A stretch of DNA of 43,016 bases from Cytophagales bacterium (GCA_013298215.1 JAAFKE010000033.1:1-43016); one strand, 5' to 3'. Counted from the stretch's first letter, positions 25,317 through 34,775 are shown. Numbers and translations are program-made. Notes: generated by a model from the sequence alone, not told the origin.

Positions 25317-26368
25317 AGATTAACCAAGTTCGTGAAACCGTATTTTTTGCGCAACACCTCAACCGCCCGCAGGCTGCGCGCCCCGCTCTGGCAGTGGACA
25401 ACCACTGGGCGGTGGCGGTCGATTTCGCCGCGCCTATTTTCTATTTCTGGCAGTGGTATTAGCAGGCCGCCCAAATTTTGGCGGGCGTGTTCGTCGGCGT
25501 TCCGCACGTCTATGAGCTGAAAATCGGTGTGGTCATCGATCCACGTTTTAAGTTCGGCGGCGGTTATTTGGGTTGTGTTTTCGGGGAATTTCGTTCCGCA
25601 AAAATCACCGTAATCAATCAGTTTTTCGATGCGATAACCACTCGGGTTTTTTATAATTCGCACCGTCCTGAACGTCATACTGATGGCATCGAACAGCAGC
25701 AGTTTGCCCGTGAGCACCTGCCCCACACCGCTGGCAATTTTGATGGCTTCGGTGGCTTGGAGCGTGCCGATGATACCAGGTAGTACGCCCAATACGCCCG
25801 CTTCGGCGCAGTTGGGGGCCATTTCGGGAGGAGGGGGCTGCGGGAACAGGTCGCGGTAATTGATTGTGTTTTGGTAATTAAAAACAGAAACCTGCCCCTC
25901 AAACCGATGCACCGCGCCGTACACGAGGGGTTTGTTGAGCAGCACGCAGGCGTCGTTTATGAGGTAGCGCGTCGCAAAATTATCCGTGCCGTCGATCACA
26001 ACATCGTAGGGTTCAATAATTTTTAAGGCGTTGTCACGCGTTAGTCGCAGGGCGTATTTTTGCACCTCCACCAACGGGTTCAACGCCCTGATTCTGGCCT
26101 GGGCTTCATCTACTTTGAGTTTGCCAACGGCGGCGGTGTCGTACAAGATCTGGCGTTGTAGGTTGCTCACCTCCACGCGGTCGGCATCTACAATGCCCAG
26201 CTGCCCAACGCCCGCCGCCGCCAAATACAGCAGGGCGGGGCTGCCCAAGCCACCGCAACCAATGGTCAGAATTTTGGCCGATTTTAGTTTTTCCTGCCCC
26301 GCCTGGCCAAACTCGGGTACCAACGTTTGGCGGTTATATCGCCGTTGTTCGGCCTCAGAAAGCGGCAT
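25292..26368 (-). CDS. ThiF/MoeB-type E1-like adenylyltransferase fused to a rhodanese domain
   Basis: 358 residues. Residues 1-255 form the E1-like domain: 'YNRQTLVPEFGQAGQEKL', nucleotide loop GCGGLGS (37-43), 'DADRVEVSNLQRQ', 'DGTDNFATRYLINDAC', and Cys187 in 'NCAEAGVLGVLPGIIG'. Residues ~262-358 are a rhodanese with active Cys326 in 'HCQSGARS'. Such fusions activate the C-terminus of a sulfur carrier (ThiS or MoaD) as acyl-adenylate and load sulfur. The four zinc-binding Cys of MoeB appear absent: 'NYRD' (170-173) and 'NPSGYRIEK' (241-249) stand where two CxxC pairs are expected. A 'DFCG' motif (Cys257) follows instead. No thi or moa genes are adjacent, so ThiF versus MoeB function cannot be fixed. 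Confidence 0.88.
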   Translation of the reverse strand: MPLSEAEQRRYNRQTLVPEFGQAGQEKLKSAKILTIGCGGLGSPALLYLAAAGVGQLGIVDADRVEVSNLQRQILYDTAAVGKLKVDEAQARIRALNPLVEVQKYALRLTRDNALKIIEPYDVVIDGTDNFATRYLINDACVLLNKPLVYGAVHRFEGQVSVFNYQNTINYRDLFPQPPPPEMAPNCAEAGVLGVLPGIIGTLQATEAIKIASGVGQVLTGKLLLFDAISMTFRTVRIIKNPSGYRIEKLIDYGDFCGTKFPENTTQITAAELKTWIDDHTDFQLIDVRNADEHARQNLGGLLIPLPEIENRRGEIDRHRPVVVHCQSGARSLRAVEVLRKKYGFTNLVNLKNGLLDV

Positions 26369-26446
26369 GGGCAGTAAGAACCTAAAAATTGAAAAATAGT
26401 ATTTGGTGGTGCATCAGTGGGTTGCCCCAACTGCTTTACCCTGTAT

Positions 26447-29400
26447 TTACCGATCCGTTTTCATTATTTTACGAACAGCCGTTCTTCCCTCGCTCTCTAC
26501 CCGCAAAAAATAAGTGCCTACTGGCAATTTTATGAGGTCTAAATAGTGGCGGGTTTGCTGTGTTTTATGCGCCATAAACGGCCGTCCGAGTGCATCGGTG
26601 AGCGTAATTGATGCAGGCTTAAAACCCGCCATCGACTTGATCTCGACCGTGCAAAAATCAGTAGCTGGCGACGGATACACCGCCAGCCAATCGTCGCTCA
26701 GGGTTGGTTCGTTGGCCGTCACTGGGTTCACCCGAACCTGCAAGCGGCTGTTGGCCGCACCAAGCCCACACCCGTTGCTCACCGAAACGATCCGGTAGGT
26801 GGTGGTGGTGGCAGGTTTGGTTTCAAACTCAAACGGGCTGGTGGCCACGTCCACGTTGGTGTTTTTAACCCCCGCCTCCGAGCTGTCGGCATAGGTAACA
26901 GTCCAGGGGCTTTCGGCGGTGAGTAAAATGCTAAGTTTGGCGTTGTCGCCCGCAAAAATATTGGCTGGCCCAGTCAGCGTAGCCGTTGGCAAAGCCTTTA
27001 CCAACAATTGAACCTGACTGACCCTACCCGCCACCGTAAAATTGGGAGCTACCCCCGACGCTCTCACAAAGTACGTGCCGCCAGGTGTGTTGGGCGGCAC
27101 AGTAGCCGTGAGCGAGCCGCCCGACCCCGTGGTGGGCAGTGTTATGTAATTGGTGCTGTTTTGGTCGGTTGCAATTTGTACCCTAAACACGGTGCCCGCT
27201 GGGAAAAAATCGGAGGACGTGTAGCCCACATTAAAACTCTGGCCCGCACACAACAAAGACACGCTCGGGTTGCCCGTGTTGATGAGCGATGTGCGCACCG
27301 TGACCGTGGCACTTCCAGAGGGTAGCCCATTGCCGCAAGCATTCGTAACACTGGAAACAGTATATGTAGTTGTTTCTAAGGGTGTTACGGTTACTAAGGT
27401 TGGGTTTTGGGTGGTCGATGTCGAAAATCCGTTCGACAGCGTGTACGTCCAGGGAGCTTGGCCCCTAAAATCTATTTTGAGCGTAGCCGACTGCCCCTGC
27501 GCCACGTTGGCATCGCCGCTAATGTCGGCATTGGCAAAGGGCTGGATAATCACTTTCACCTCGGTACGCGGGCTTTCGCAGCCGTTGCTTCCCGTCTGGG
27601 TTGCAAACACCGAGTACGTTCCGGGGGTGCTTGTAAAGGGCGTAAATACCGCGCTTGTGCCTCCATCGGGTCGGTACCACTTTATGTTCGTCCCCTGCGC
27701 CACGAGCGGTGTGGCGGTTGTGCCTTGGCAATAAACCACTGTGGGTTCGCTGGTGGGTGCGGGGGTGGTTTTGATGGTTATTTCGATCTTAGTCTGCGCA
27801 CTTTCGCAGCCGTTGATGGTCTGGGTCACGAAAAAATTAGTAACACCCCCAATCGCGGTCTGAATGGTCGGCGCAGTGTTATTGATAAACTGATTGCTGT
27901 TATTGAACCACCGCAGGTCAATTCCAGTGGCCTCCAACACGCGCACGGGGTCGTTTTGGCACAAACTCAGCGTGGCGTTTGGCGTGGCGGGTGCCGCGGG
28001 CTGGGGCTTCACCGTCACCTGAATCTCCGAGCGCAGGCTTTCGCAGGCGTTCACGGTTTGGCTAACAAAGTAAGAGGTAGTTCCTGGGTTGTTTTTGTTT
28101 ATCACTGGCGCCGTAACATTGCCAGTGCCACCCGTGGCGTTGGCGTACCAGACCTGGTTTTGGCCCGTGGCGTTTAGGTTGAACGAACTTCCCTCCTGGC
28201 AATACGACTGGGGTGTTAGCACGCCAGGCTGGGCGGGCCGGTCTTTCACAAATACATCTAAACGCGCCCTGGGGCCTTCGCAACCGTTGATGGTTTGGGT
28301 GGCGTAAAAAAACGACGGACCCGAAGTTGCGGTACTCGGCGTGGGCGCAGTGTTGGTTGGGTTGCCTCCCGACGGCACCGTGTACCACTTCAACTCTTGG
28401 CCAGTAGCCAAAACGGGCGATGGCGTGTCGAACTGGCAATAAGTAGGATTAGAAACTGTTGGTAGGGCGGGTGTGCCAAAAATAGTAACTTGAATATTGC
28501 TTTTTGGCCCCTCGCAACCGCTAAGACTCTGGCTCACCGAGTAGTTTTGTACGCCCGCATTATTGGTTGGGGGCGCGGGCGCGTTGTTGCTTATAAAATT
28601 ATTGCCCCCGTCGAACCAACGCAAGTTAGAACCCGTGGCGGTGAGTGGCACGGACGGTGTGTTTTGGCAGTACGTTAGGTTGGTAGGCGCGGTGGGCGCG
28701 GCGGGTTGAGCGTTGATGACCACCGTCAAGGCCGCACGTGGGCCCTCGCAAGACTTACCCACCGAATTAACCGAATAATTGACCGTCTGACTCACAAAAT
28801 AGGTGCTCAGACCCGCCGAACCCGTGGCTGGCGTGGGCGCGTTGGTGGTGCTGCTCCCTCCCGACTGGTTGAAACCGTACCAGTTTAAAAAACCATTGGG
28901 CGACACCACGGCCGTGAGCGGCGTAGCACCCACAAATTGGCAGTACGTCGTCGTTGAGGTGGCGGGTGGCGTTGGCGTGGCGTTTATCACTACTTGTACC
29001 TGCGTGCGGGGACTTTCGCAAGTGTTGGGCTGGGTTTGGCTCACAAAATAGTTGAGCACGCCCGCATTGTTTGTGCCAAAAGTGGGTGTGCCGCCGATGG
29101 CCGCCCCGCCCGAGGCCGATCCGTACCAAGCCAGCGATGCCCCCGAGGCGGTCAAAGCGGCGGGGGTTTCGTTTTGGCAGTACATAATCGTCGAAGCTGG
29201 TACAGTTGGCGCGGACGAAATTGGCCGCACCACCACATTGATACCCACCCGCGAACTCTCGCAACCATTAACAACCTGCGACACGAAGTACGTGGCCGAA
29301 GAACCTGTGCTGGGTGTGGGGCTGCTGGCCGAGGCCACCCCACCCGAGGCGTTCGTGCCGTACCAGCGCAGACTGCTGCCCGTGGCCGTGAGCGGAGGTG

Positions 29401-31087
29401 CGTTGTCGTTTAGGCAGTACGTAATTGGGCTGCTAATGCCTGGCGCGTTGGGCACGGCGTTTACAACCACCGAAAAATTATTGAACTGGCTATTGCAGCC
29501 ATTGATAGTTTGAATGACCGAGTATGTAAAAGAATTTGCATTGGCCAGCGATGTAACGGTTGCGTTGGCCGACGGCGTACCAGTTCCGTTGGCACCCGAG
29601 AACCACGTAACCGTACCCGTGGCATTGGTCACGGCACTGGTGTGGCTGCCCGAACCCGCGCAAAGCGGCCCGACTGCGGCCACCGTTAGTTGGGGCGGTT
29701 GGGCGTTTATGGTAAACGAATAGTTTTTAATTGGGCTCGAGCACGTGCCGATACTTTGTTTTACCGAGTAGTTGAAGGTGCCCGCGTTGGCATAATTGAG
29801 CTGCTGCGGCGTGGTGCTGGCCGTTCCCGTGCCGTTGGGTCCCGAGTACCAGGTCACGGTAGCACCTGGTGCAGTGTTGCCGATGGTTGCTGGTAGTATA
29901 ACATTGCCCGAACACGCTGGGCCTATGTTTTGCGTATCTGGCGTGGGTGGGGTGGAACTTACCACGACCGAAAAATTGGTTGGCGCGCTCGCACAACCGC
30001 CCACTGTTTGGGTTACGGCATACCCGGCCGTTGTAGATGCGGTGGTGGTAGAAATACTCGGAGGGGTTGGCGAAGCAACGGCACTCCCGGGCGAAGTCCA
30101 GCTCAGACTCGTGCCAGTGGCCGAAATCGTGGCGGTGCTGCCTTGGCAAACCGTTGTGCCACTCACCACGGGGGAACTTGGCGTTGCATTTATCGTAAAA
30201 TCAGCACTGAAAGCGTCGGGGAGCGCACCTGGCGAGTTGCTTCTTTTTACGCCAATTTTATAAGTACCTGCCCCCGTTGTGGCTGGAATCGTGACGGCGT
30301 TGGTGGTTGTGCTGGTGCTGCCAACCAACAGGGTGGCCACAAAAGTATTGGTCGATGTGTAGAGTGTGACATTGTATGAAGGGGGCGGACAAGTAGCCAC
30401 GAAAGCCACGTTGCCACTGCGGGCCACCCCAGCGCAATAGGGTTGGGCAATCGAAAGAATGAAACTCACGCCCGTAACGGTGGCAGCAGTTACATTAACA
30501 CCGATACTTTGCCGAGTTGGGTTTTCGCAGGTGGAGCCAGCACCAGCCAACTTTGCCACAAAATACGTAGCATTGCCCGCAGCGCCAGTAAAAGTTGAGG
30601 GACTCACCGCAGTTCCGCCCGTGGCGGCGGTGTACCATTTTAGGTCGGCGGCGTTGAAAGACGCGGGAACGGCATCACCAACGCAAAAAGTGTAAGTGGC
30701 CACAAAGCCAGTTGGTTGGCCCACCACCGAAAAATCGGCGGTGGCAGCACCAGTAACCGTGCCGCTCACGGCGCGTAGTTTGTAGCCCACGCCACTAACG
30801 GCCGTACTTGGTATGAGCGTGCTGATCGAAACCGACGTCCCGGTGGCGGTTGTGACCCCCGAACCCACCGACGTGCCAGGGAAAACCCCCGCCGCATCCG
30901 ACAAAAATACGCTGATTGTGACCCCAGCCGCAAAGCCACTGTAAGGAACCGTTACGGAGGTGGCTCCGTTTGGGGTTGTGCACGTGGGTGCGCCCGCGAT
31001 TGCCCCCAAAGTCTGCGCTGACAACTGGCCGCAAAACAGCAACGCAGTGAAGATCAGACTGTTTATAAAAGTAATATTTTTAAGCAT
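26447..31087 (-). CDS. Giant secreted Ig-like repeat protein with T9SS type A C-terminal sorting domain
   Basis: 1546 residues. A signal peptide (KNITFINSLIFTALLFCGQLSAQ) leads into Thr/Ser/Gly-rich beta-sandwich segments. About 12 Ig-like units of the CHU_C-associated type follow from near residue 120 to 1200; the regular ones carry 'YCQ', 'L.ATG..L.WY', 'GG', 'YFVSQTVNGCES.R' and a terminal 'V.I'. Two more beta domains follow (to ~1445). The C-terminal ~80 residues ('LAVYPSPATDFCTVEI', 'LPVGTYFLRVESEG', 'RKIMKTDR') are the Por-secretion sorting signal removed as the protein is placed on the surface. Each repeat keeps a Cys pair, suggesting disulfides. A role in adhesion or gliding is inferred from the architecture only. 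No enzyme domain is seen. A promoter-like box lies at 31137-31144. Confidence 0.92.
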   Translation of the reverse strand: MLKNITFINSLIFTALLFCGQLSAQTLGAIAGAPTCTTPNGATSVTVPYSGFAAGVTISVFLSDAAGVFPGTSVGSGVTTATGTSVSISTLIPSTAVSGVGYKLRAVSGTVTGAATADFSVVGQPTGFVATYTFCVGDAVPASFNAADLKWYTAATGGTAVSPSTFTGAAGNATYFVAKLAGAGSTCENPTRQSIGVNVTAATVTGVSFILSIAQPYCAGVARSGNVAFVATCPPPSYNVTLYTSTNTFVATLLVGSTSTTTNAVTIPATTGAGTYKIGVKRSNSPGALPDAFSADFTINATPSSPVVSGTTVCQGSTATISATGTSLSWTSPGSAVASPTPPSISTTTASTTAGYAVTQTVGGCASAPTNFSVVVSSTPPTPDTQNIGPACSGNVILPATIGNTAPGATVTWYSGPNGTGTASTTPQQLNYANAGTFNYSVKQSIGTCSSPIKNYSFTINAQPPQLTVAAVGPLCAGSGSHTSAVTNATGTVTWFSGANGTGTPSANATVTSLANANSFTYSVIQTINGCNSQFNNFSVVVNAVPNAPGISSPITYCLNDNAPPLTATGSSLRWYGTNASGGVASASSPTPSTGSSATYFVSQVVNGCESSRVGINVVVRPISSAPTVPASTIMYCQNETPAALTASGASLAWYGSASGGAAIGGTPTFGTNNAGVLNYFVSQTQPNTCESPRTQVQVVINATPTPPATSTTTYCQFVGATPLTAVVSPNGFLNWYGFNQSGGSSTTNAPTPATGSAGLSTYFVSQTVNYSVNSVGKSCEGPRAALTVVINAQPAAPTAPTNLTYCQNTPSVPLTATGSNLRWFDGGNNFISNNAPAPPTNNAGVQNYSVSQSLSGCEGPKSNIQVTIFGTPALPTVSNPTYCQFDTPSPVLATGQELKWYTVPSGGNPTNTAPTPSTATSGPSFFYATQTINGCEGPRARLDVFVKDRPAQPGVLTPQSYCQEGSSFNLNATGQNQVWYANATGGTGNVTAPVINKNNPGTTSYFVSQTVNACESLRSEIQVTVKPQPAAPATPNATLSLCQNDPVRVLEATGIDLRWFNNSNQFINNTAPTIQTAIGGVTNFFVTQTINGCESAQTKIEITIKTTPAPTSEPTVVYCQGTTATPLVAQGTNIKWYRPDGGTSAVFTPFTSTPGTYSVFATQTGSNGCESPRTEVKVIIQPFANADISGDANVAQGQSATLKIDFRGQAPWTYTLSNGFSTSTTQNPTLVTVTPLETTTYTVSSVTNACGNGLPSGSATVTVRTSLINTGNPSVSLLCAGQSFNVGYTSSDFFPAGTVFRVQIATDQNSTNYITLPTTGSGGSLTATVPPNTPGGTYFVRASGVAPNFTVAGRVSQVQLLVKALPTATLTGPANIFAGDNAKLSILLTAESPWTVTYADSSEAGVKNTNVDVATSPFEFETKPATTTTYRIVSVSNGCGLGAANSRLQVRVNPVTANEPTLSDDWLAVYPSPATDFCTVEIKSMAGFKPASITLTDALGRPFMAHKTQQTRHYLDLIKLPVGTYFLRVESEGRTAVRKIMKTDR
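27560..30200 (-). repeat. Tandem array of Ig-like domain repeats inside the giant surface protein
   Basis: The 'YCQ/CQN' anchor recurs near 27723, 27955, 28195, 28432, 28664, 28936, 29177 and 29410, a spacing of about 232-272 bases (78-90 residues). More divergent units continue to about 30150, and one lies near 30700. The units are diverged at DNA level but keep the same protein skeleton. Confidence 0.8.
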
Positions 31088-31136
31088 ATTGGTTTCTATT
31101 TAATTTTCTCATCAGGTTAAAACGAAGTACAGTTCA

Positions 31137-31144
31137 CAAAAATA
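31137..31144 (-). promoter_or_regulatory. Candidate -7 box for the giant Ig-repeat gene
   Basis: On the minus strand TATTTTTG matches TAnnTTTG exactly, about 50 bases before the ATG at 31087, in an AT-rich gap. No TTTG is found at the expected upstream distance, so support is weak. Confidence 0.3.
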
Positions 31145-31167
31145 CAAATACTAAATTATATTTTGCG

Positions 31168-32904
31168 CTAATCTAATAAACCATGGCCAAAGCCAAATTT
31201 TTTATCTACCGTTACGGGTAGCGTCCCTTTGAAAGGTAAATGACCAAAAAGAAGTGCAGGTACTGTTTGGTGCATGGTTTGGCTGTTTTCGTAGGCCACC
31301 ACTACCGACGACGTTTCGGGCAGGTACTGGAGCGGATAGGGCATCCCAAAAAAACAAATTATCACCTTCGACTGCCGCTGCAACTCGGCTACCAACCGCA
31401 GGGTGGCGGCTGGAAAAACGTATGGGTGTTTGAACGATTTACGGGTGTCGTGGAAACTTAAAATGACCGTTTTTGTGCCTGCCAGGTGCGCTAAAATCTG
31501 GTTCACGGTCTCGTCGGTTTCGGGTTTTCCAAACTGCGCCACGTACTTGAAACGCGCGTACTGACCGAGCGTGTTCTGAAACGAATTGTTGTAGCCCAGG
31601 CCAATGCAGATAGAGGCCAACGTGTCGGGCGTTTGGGCGGTAAGTGGCAGGACGTGGTCTTGGTTGCTCAGTAAAGTAACCGCATTTTGACAAAGTAAGT
31701 CGTTCAAACGAACCGTATTTGGTTCATTTATTTTAGCGTTAATATCTTGTAAATCAATTGGTTTTAAATTGTTTAATCCTGCCCAGTATTTGGCACGTAG
31801 TATTTTACGGACTTTATTATTAAGTGCCTCCTCGGTGATAATACCTTTGGTGAGAGCCGTTTTTATTTTGACAATTGATGCCGCTATTTGCTCGGGATAT
31901 AATAAAATATCGTTGCCAGCCACGAGGGCTTTCAGGTTGGCATCGGCAGGGGTTCGGCCACGGCTCACGCCTCGCATATTCATGGCATCAGTGAAGATCA
32001 GACCCCCGAAGCCCATTTCTTTTTGCAGCAGTTGGGTCACTACTTTCTCCGACAGTGAGGCCGCCAAGTGGGGGGTATTTTCTAAAACGGGTACGTACAA
32101 ATGCCCCGTAATAATACCCGTCAGACCATTGGCAATGAGCTGCCGAAACGGGTACAAATCGGTGTCGTTGAGCTGGTCGGTCGAATGAGAAACCACGGGT
32201 AGGGTGTAGTGCGAATCCGAATCGGTGTTGCCGTGACCAGGAAAATGCTTGGCGGTGGCAATTACCTTATTATGTTGCAAACCACGCATATATGCCAATG
32301 CTTTTCGGGTTACGCTCTCGCGGTTTTCGCCAAACGACCGATTCCCGATCACGGGGTTGCGCGGATTGCTGTTGATGTCGGCCACGGGCGCAAAATTAAC
32401 GTGGATTCCCAACTTGTTGCAGTGCCTGCCAATCTCGTTGCCCATTTGGTACAGCAGCGAGTCGTCAGAAATAGCGCCGAGGGTCATTTGTCGCGGGAAA
32501 TTCATGACGCTGTCCAGCCGCATTCCCAGCCCCCATTCTCCGTCTATGCCGATCAGAAGTGGTACTTTCGACAACCGCTGATACGCATTCGTAAGCACGG
32601 CTTGGCGGTATGGCGTGCCCTGAAAAAAAATCAGGCCGCCCACGTTATACTTCAAAATGAGGCTCTCGGTTTGTTGGTAGTACGCCCCGTTCCGATCCGA
32701 ACGGGTGGCAACCATAAAACACTGACCAATTTTTTGATCCAACGTCATGCTCAAAAACACGCTATCAACCCAGTGGATTTCGGACGTTTTTGGGTCTTTG
32801 AAGTCAGTGAATCGGTTGGCGGTGAGCAGCCACGACCCCGCAACAATGCCCGCCACAAAAATAATTTTCGGCAGGCCGTAGATGGATCGTTTGCCGGGTA
32901 TCAT
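31168..32904 (-). CDS. Glycoside hydrolase family 3 beta-N-acetylhexosaminidase (NagZ-like)
   Basis: 578 residues from the ATG at 32904, which overlaps the upstream subtilase stop as ATGA; a GTG two codons earlier is possible. An N-terminal hydrophobic segment (residues ~11-29) is a membrane anchor or signal. The TIM barrel shows 'LLIGIDGEWGLGMRLD', 'NFAPVADINSNPRNPVIGNRSFG' and 'KHFPGHGNTDSDSH' (from 219), with the Asp-His acid/base dyad (D230, H232) typical of GlcNAc-specific GH3 enzymes. 'LIFTDAMNM' carries nucleophile D306. A C-terminal alpha/beta sandwich domain follows. NagZ enzymes remove GlcNAc from muropeptides; two-domain exported forms may act on peptidoglycan fragments or chitin outside the cytoplasm. 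Position in an operon with a subtilase suggests envelope or extracellular turnover. Confidence 0.93.
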   Translation of the reverse strand: MIPGKRSIYGLPKIIFVAGIVAGSWLLTANRFTDFKDPKTSEIHWVDSVFLSMTLDQKIGQCFMVATRSDRNGAYYQQTESLILKYNVGGLIFFQGTPYRQAVLTNAYQRLSKVPLLIGIDGEWGLGMRLDSVMNFPRQMTLGAISDDSLLYQMGNEIGRHCNKLGIHVNFAPVADINSNPRNPVIGNRSFGENRESVTRKALAYMRGLQHNKVIATAKHFPGHGNTDSDSHYTLPVVSHSTDQLNDTDLYPFRQLIANGLTGIITGHLYVPVLENTPHLAASLSEKVVTQLLQKEMGFGGLIFTDAMNMRGVSRGRTPADANLKALVAGNDILLYPEQIAASIVKIKTALTKGIITEEALNNKVRKILRAKYWAGLNNLKPIDLQDINAKINEPNTVRLNDLLCQNAVTLLSNQDHVLPLTAQTPDTLASICIGLGYNNSFQNTLGQYARFKYVAQFGKPETDETVNQILAHLAGTKTVILSFHDTRKSFKHPYVFPAATLRLVAELQRQSKVIICFFGMPYPLQYLPETSSVVVAYENSQTMHQTVPALLFGHLPFKGTLPVTVDKKFGFGHGLLD

Positions 32905-34466
32905 TGCCACTTAACCTCAATAACTTCGGTTTTGAGGTCGATGGTGGTGTGGGTTTCGTTGGCGTACCGGCGAATCGACACCGTGCCATTTTTGACCCGA
33001 AGGGCTTCTTGAACGATGACGTGCGTGGCACTGCGTTTCCTGAAAACCGACGCAATATTGTTCTTCTCAGTGGCTATTTTAAGCACCACGTTTTTGCCCT
33101 TTGCCGTTATTTCGCGCGTTGTTGGTTGGGTGTTTTGCTGGTTGAGTAGCGCCAACGCGCGGCTGGCCTGCGGCACGCCGTAGCCAACGTAATTGTTGCC
33201 ATAAGGATACAAGTGCGCCGATCGTTCTATAATCGACATCAGTTCTTTGTTGCCAAGTGCGGGGTTGGCTTGCATCAAACAAGCCGCAAAACCAGTGATG
33301 ACGGGCGCCGAAAGCGACGTTCCCATCAACGAAAAACACGCCACATTTGGTTTTAGATACCCCAGCGATTCTGGGCCAATGCTGCTGTAACCGATTCTGT
33401 TCCAGAGCTTCTCGTTGGTAGCACCAATCGAAAGCACGCCCTGCGCGTCGGCGGGGGTAGATACAATGCGCCAGGCTTGGTCTTCGCCCTCATTGCCCGC
33501 CGAAACGATTAATAATATCCCTTTTTTATCGACGGCTATTTGGGCGGCGCGGCTAATCACACTCGTTTTGCCGTCCATCTCAGCGGGTTCATAGTTTTCT
33601 TTGGGATCGGTAAAACCCTTTGCGTACCCCAGCGACGTGTTGATGACCCGCACACCGAGGCTGTCCATCCACTCCATGGCGGCCACCCAGTTGTCTTCTT
33701 CGCCGCGCCACTCGCGGTCGCCGTGGTCGGTGCGGGCCAAATAAAATGCCGCGTCGGTGGCCAGGCCAGACTGAATTTTTTGCTCGTTGTCTGCCCCCGT
33801 GATGGCCGTCAGCACCTCCGTACCGTGAAAATCAGTGAAGGCAACCATGTTTTCGTAAAAATCATTGTCGCGGTTGCTGCTTACGTAGTCGCGCTTACCC
33901 CGTATTTTTGGACTTGTAAAAAGCCCGTCGGCAAACAAATGTTTGAGTGGTTCGGCGCGTTTTGCGCCCAGGTAGCCAGCATCAATCACGCCCACCGTCA
34001 CGCCCTTGCCAGTGAGCCCCGCCTCGGCAAAAGCCTCGGCCTGCACCTGCAATAGCACGGGGTCGTATTTGAGTGCTGCACCAAGTTGTGGGGGTAGTGC
34101 GTTGGGTATTTTGGCCACGTAAAAATCACTGTTCATGCGCTGAACGGACTTCACAAAGTGGTTTTCTTTTAATTTATTTACTTGATGGTCAGTTAGTTGG
34201 GCTGACACCGCATTGAGCCACTTAGACGCGTGAACGGGCTGCACCCCCTGCGCCTGCAACGCCAAAAGATACTCTGAGCGAATTGGTAGATCGGTGTCAT
34301 CGTTGCGGGGTAGTCCCTGAACTTGTCGGTTTTGGAGCGTTTGGGCCGACACCGCTGGGGCGGATGCCGGGTTTTTGTCGGACAAAAAAATCCAGTATTT
34401 GGTTTGAGCACCTGCCGACGAAGCCGCCAGGAAAAAGATTAGAAACGAGTATTTCAGAACGGACAT
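32901..34466 (-). CDS. Secreted subtilisin-like serine peptidase (S8)
   Basis: 521 residues with a signal peptide (SVLKYSFLIFFLAASSAGAQ). Residues ~22-115 look like a propeptide/inhibitor region with 'LNAVSAQLTDHQVNKLKE'. The catalytic triad is visible: Asp162 in 'VGVIDAGY', His214 in 'DFHGTEV' and Ser384 in 'GTSLSAPV'; 'VSAGNEG' supplies the oxyanion Asn. About 80 residues follow the catalytic domain and resemble a small beta-rich tail rather than a canonical T9SS sorting domain. The stop overlaps the GH3 start (ATGA). The small membrane-protein gene lies 24 bases upstream, so the three probably form an operon. Confidence 0.93.
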   Translation of the reverse strand: MSVLKYSFLIFFLAASSAGAQTKYWIFLSDKNPASAPAVSAQTLQNRQVQGLPRNDDTDLPIRSEYLLALQAQGVQPVHASKWLNAVSAQLTDHQVNKLKENHFVKSVQRMNSDFYVAKIPNALPPQLGAALKYDPVLLQVQAEAFAEAGLTGKGVTVGVIDAGYLGAKRAEPLKHLFADGLFTSPKIRGKRDYVSSNRDNDFYENMVAFTDFHGTEVLTAITGADNEQKIQSGLATDAAFYLARTDHGDREWRGEEDNWVAAMEWMDSLGVRVINTSLGYAKGFTDPKENYEPAEMDGKTSVISRAAQIAVDKKGILLIVSAGNEGEDQAWRIVSTPADAQGVLSIGATNEKLWNRIGYSSIGPESLGYLKPNVACFSLMGTSLSAPVITGFAACLMQANPALGNKELMSIIERSAHLYPYGNNYVGYGVPQASRALALLNQQNTQPTTREITAKGKNVVLKIATEKNNIASVFRKRSATHVIVQEALRVKNGTVSIRRYANETHTTIDLKTEVIEVKWQ

Positions 34467-34490
34467 TGGTGTATTTGGGCAATTGTAAAT

Positions 34491-34775
34491 TTACTTTTTT
34501 TTCTTTTGGAGCGATGCCCGCATCAACGGCGATTTTTTTGCCTTGGCCGTTTCAGTGGCTTTCGGTTGTTTGGCTTCGCGCTGGGCTTGCTGTCCTTTCA
34601 CGAGAATGAACCCCAAAAAGCAGGCCAAGCACAGCATAATGAGCCAATAACTTTCTTTAAACGGCGATTTTCTAACGCCAATTTCATACACCCAAATGCC
34701 CAAGAAAGCCACGCCGCCCGCCAGTAGGAGAGTGTCGAATAAGTTTTGGGGTTTGGGATTTACTGTTTTTGCCAT
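34491..34775 (-). CDS. Small two-TM membrane protein of unknown function
   Basis: 94 residues from the ATG at 34775; the open frame to 34829 continues into intergenic sequence. Two hydrophobic segments ('LLLAGGVAFLGIWVYEI' and 'YWLIMLCLACFLGFILV') are joined by a short 'GVRKSPFKES' loop. The C-terminus is highly basic and ends in a run of Lys. Topology is probably both ends in the cytoplasm. I do not recognise a named family; short proteins of this form are common in Bacteroidota. It is the first gene of the apparent subtilase-GH3 operon and lies just below a dispersed palindrome (34845-34878). Confidence 0.7.
   Translation of the reverse strand: MAKTVNPKPQNLFDTLLLAGGVAFLGIWVYEIGVRKSPFKESYWLIMLCLACFLGFILVKGQQAQREAKQPKATETAKAKKSPLMRASLQKKKK

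Noticed and set aside
26369-26446. Possible terminator between the giant protein gene and the ThiF-like gene (CAGTGGG...CCCCAACTG)
   Set aside because: The arms pair poorly and no T run follows on the minus strand.
27560-29450. Regular ~240-base periodicity that might suggest a CRISPR-like or satellite array
   Set aside because: The period is protein-level: it lies in frame in a coding sequence with Ig-like domain signatures and the units differ strongly at DNA level.
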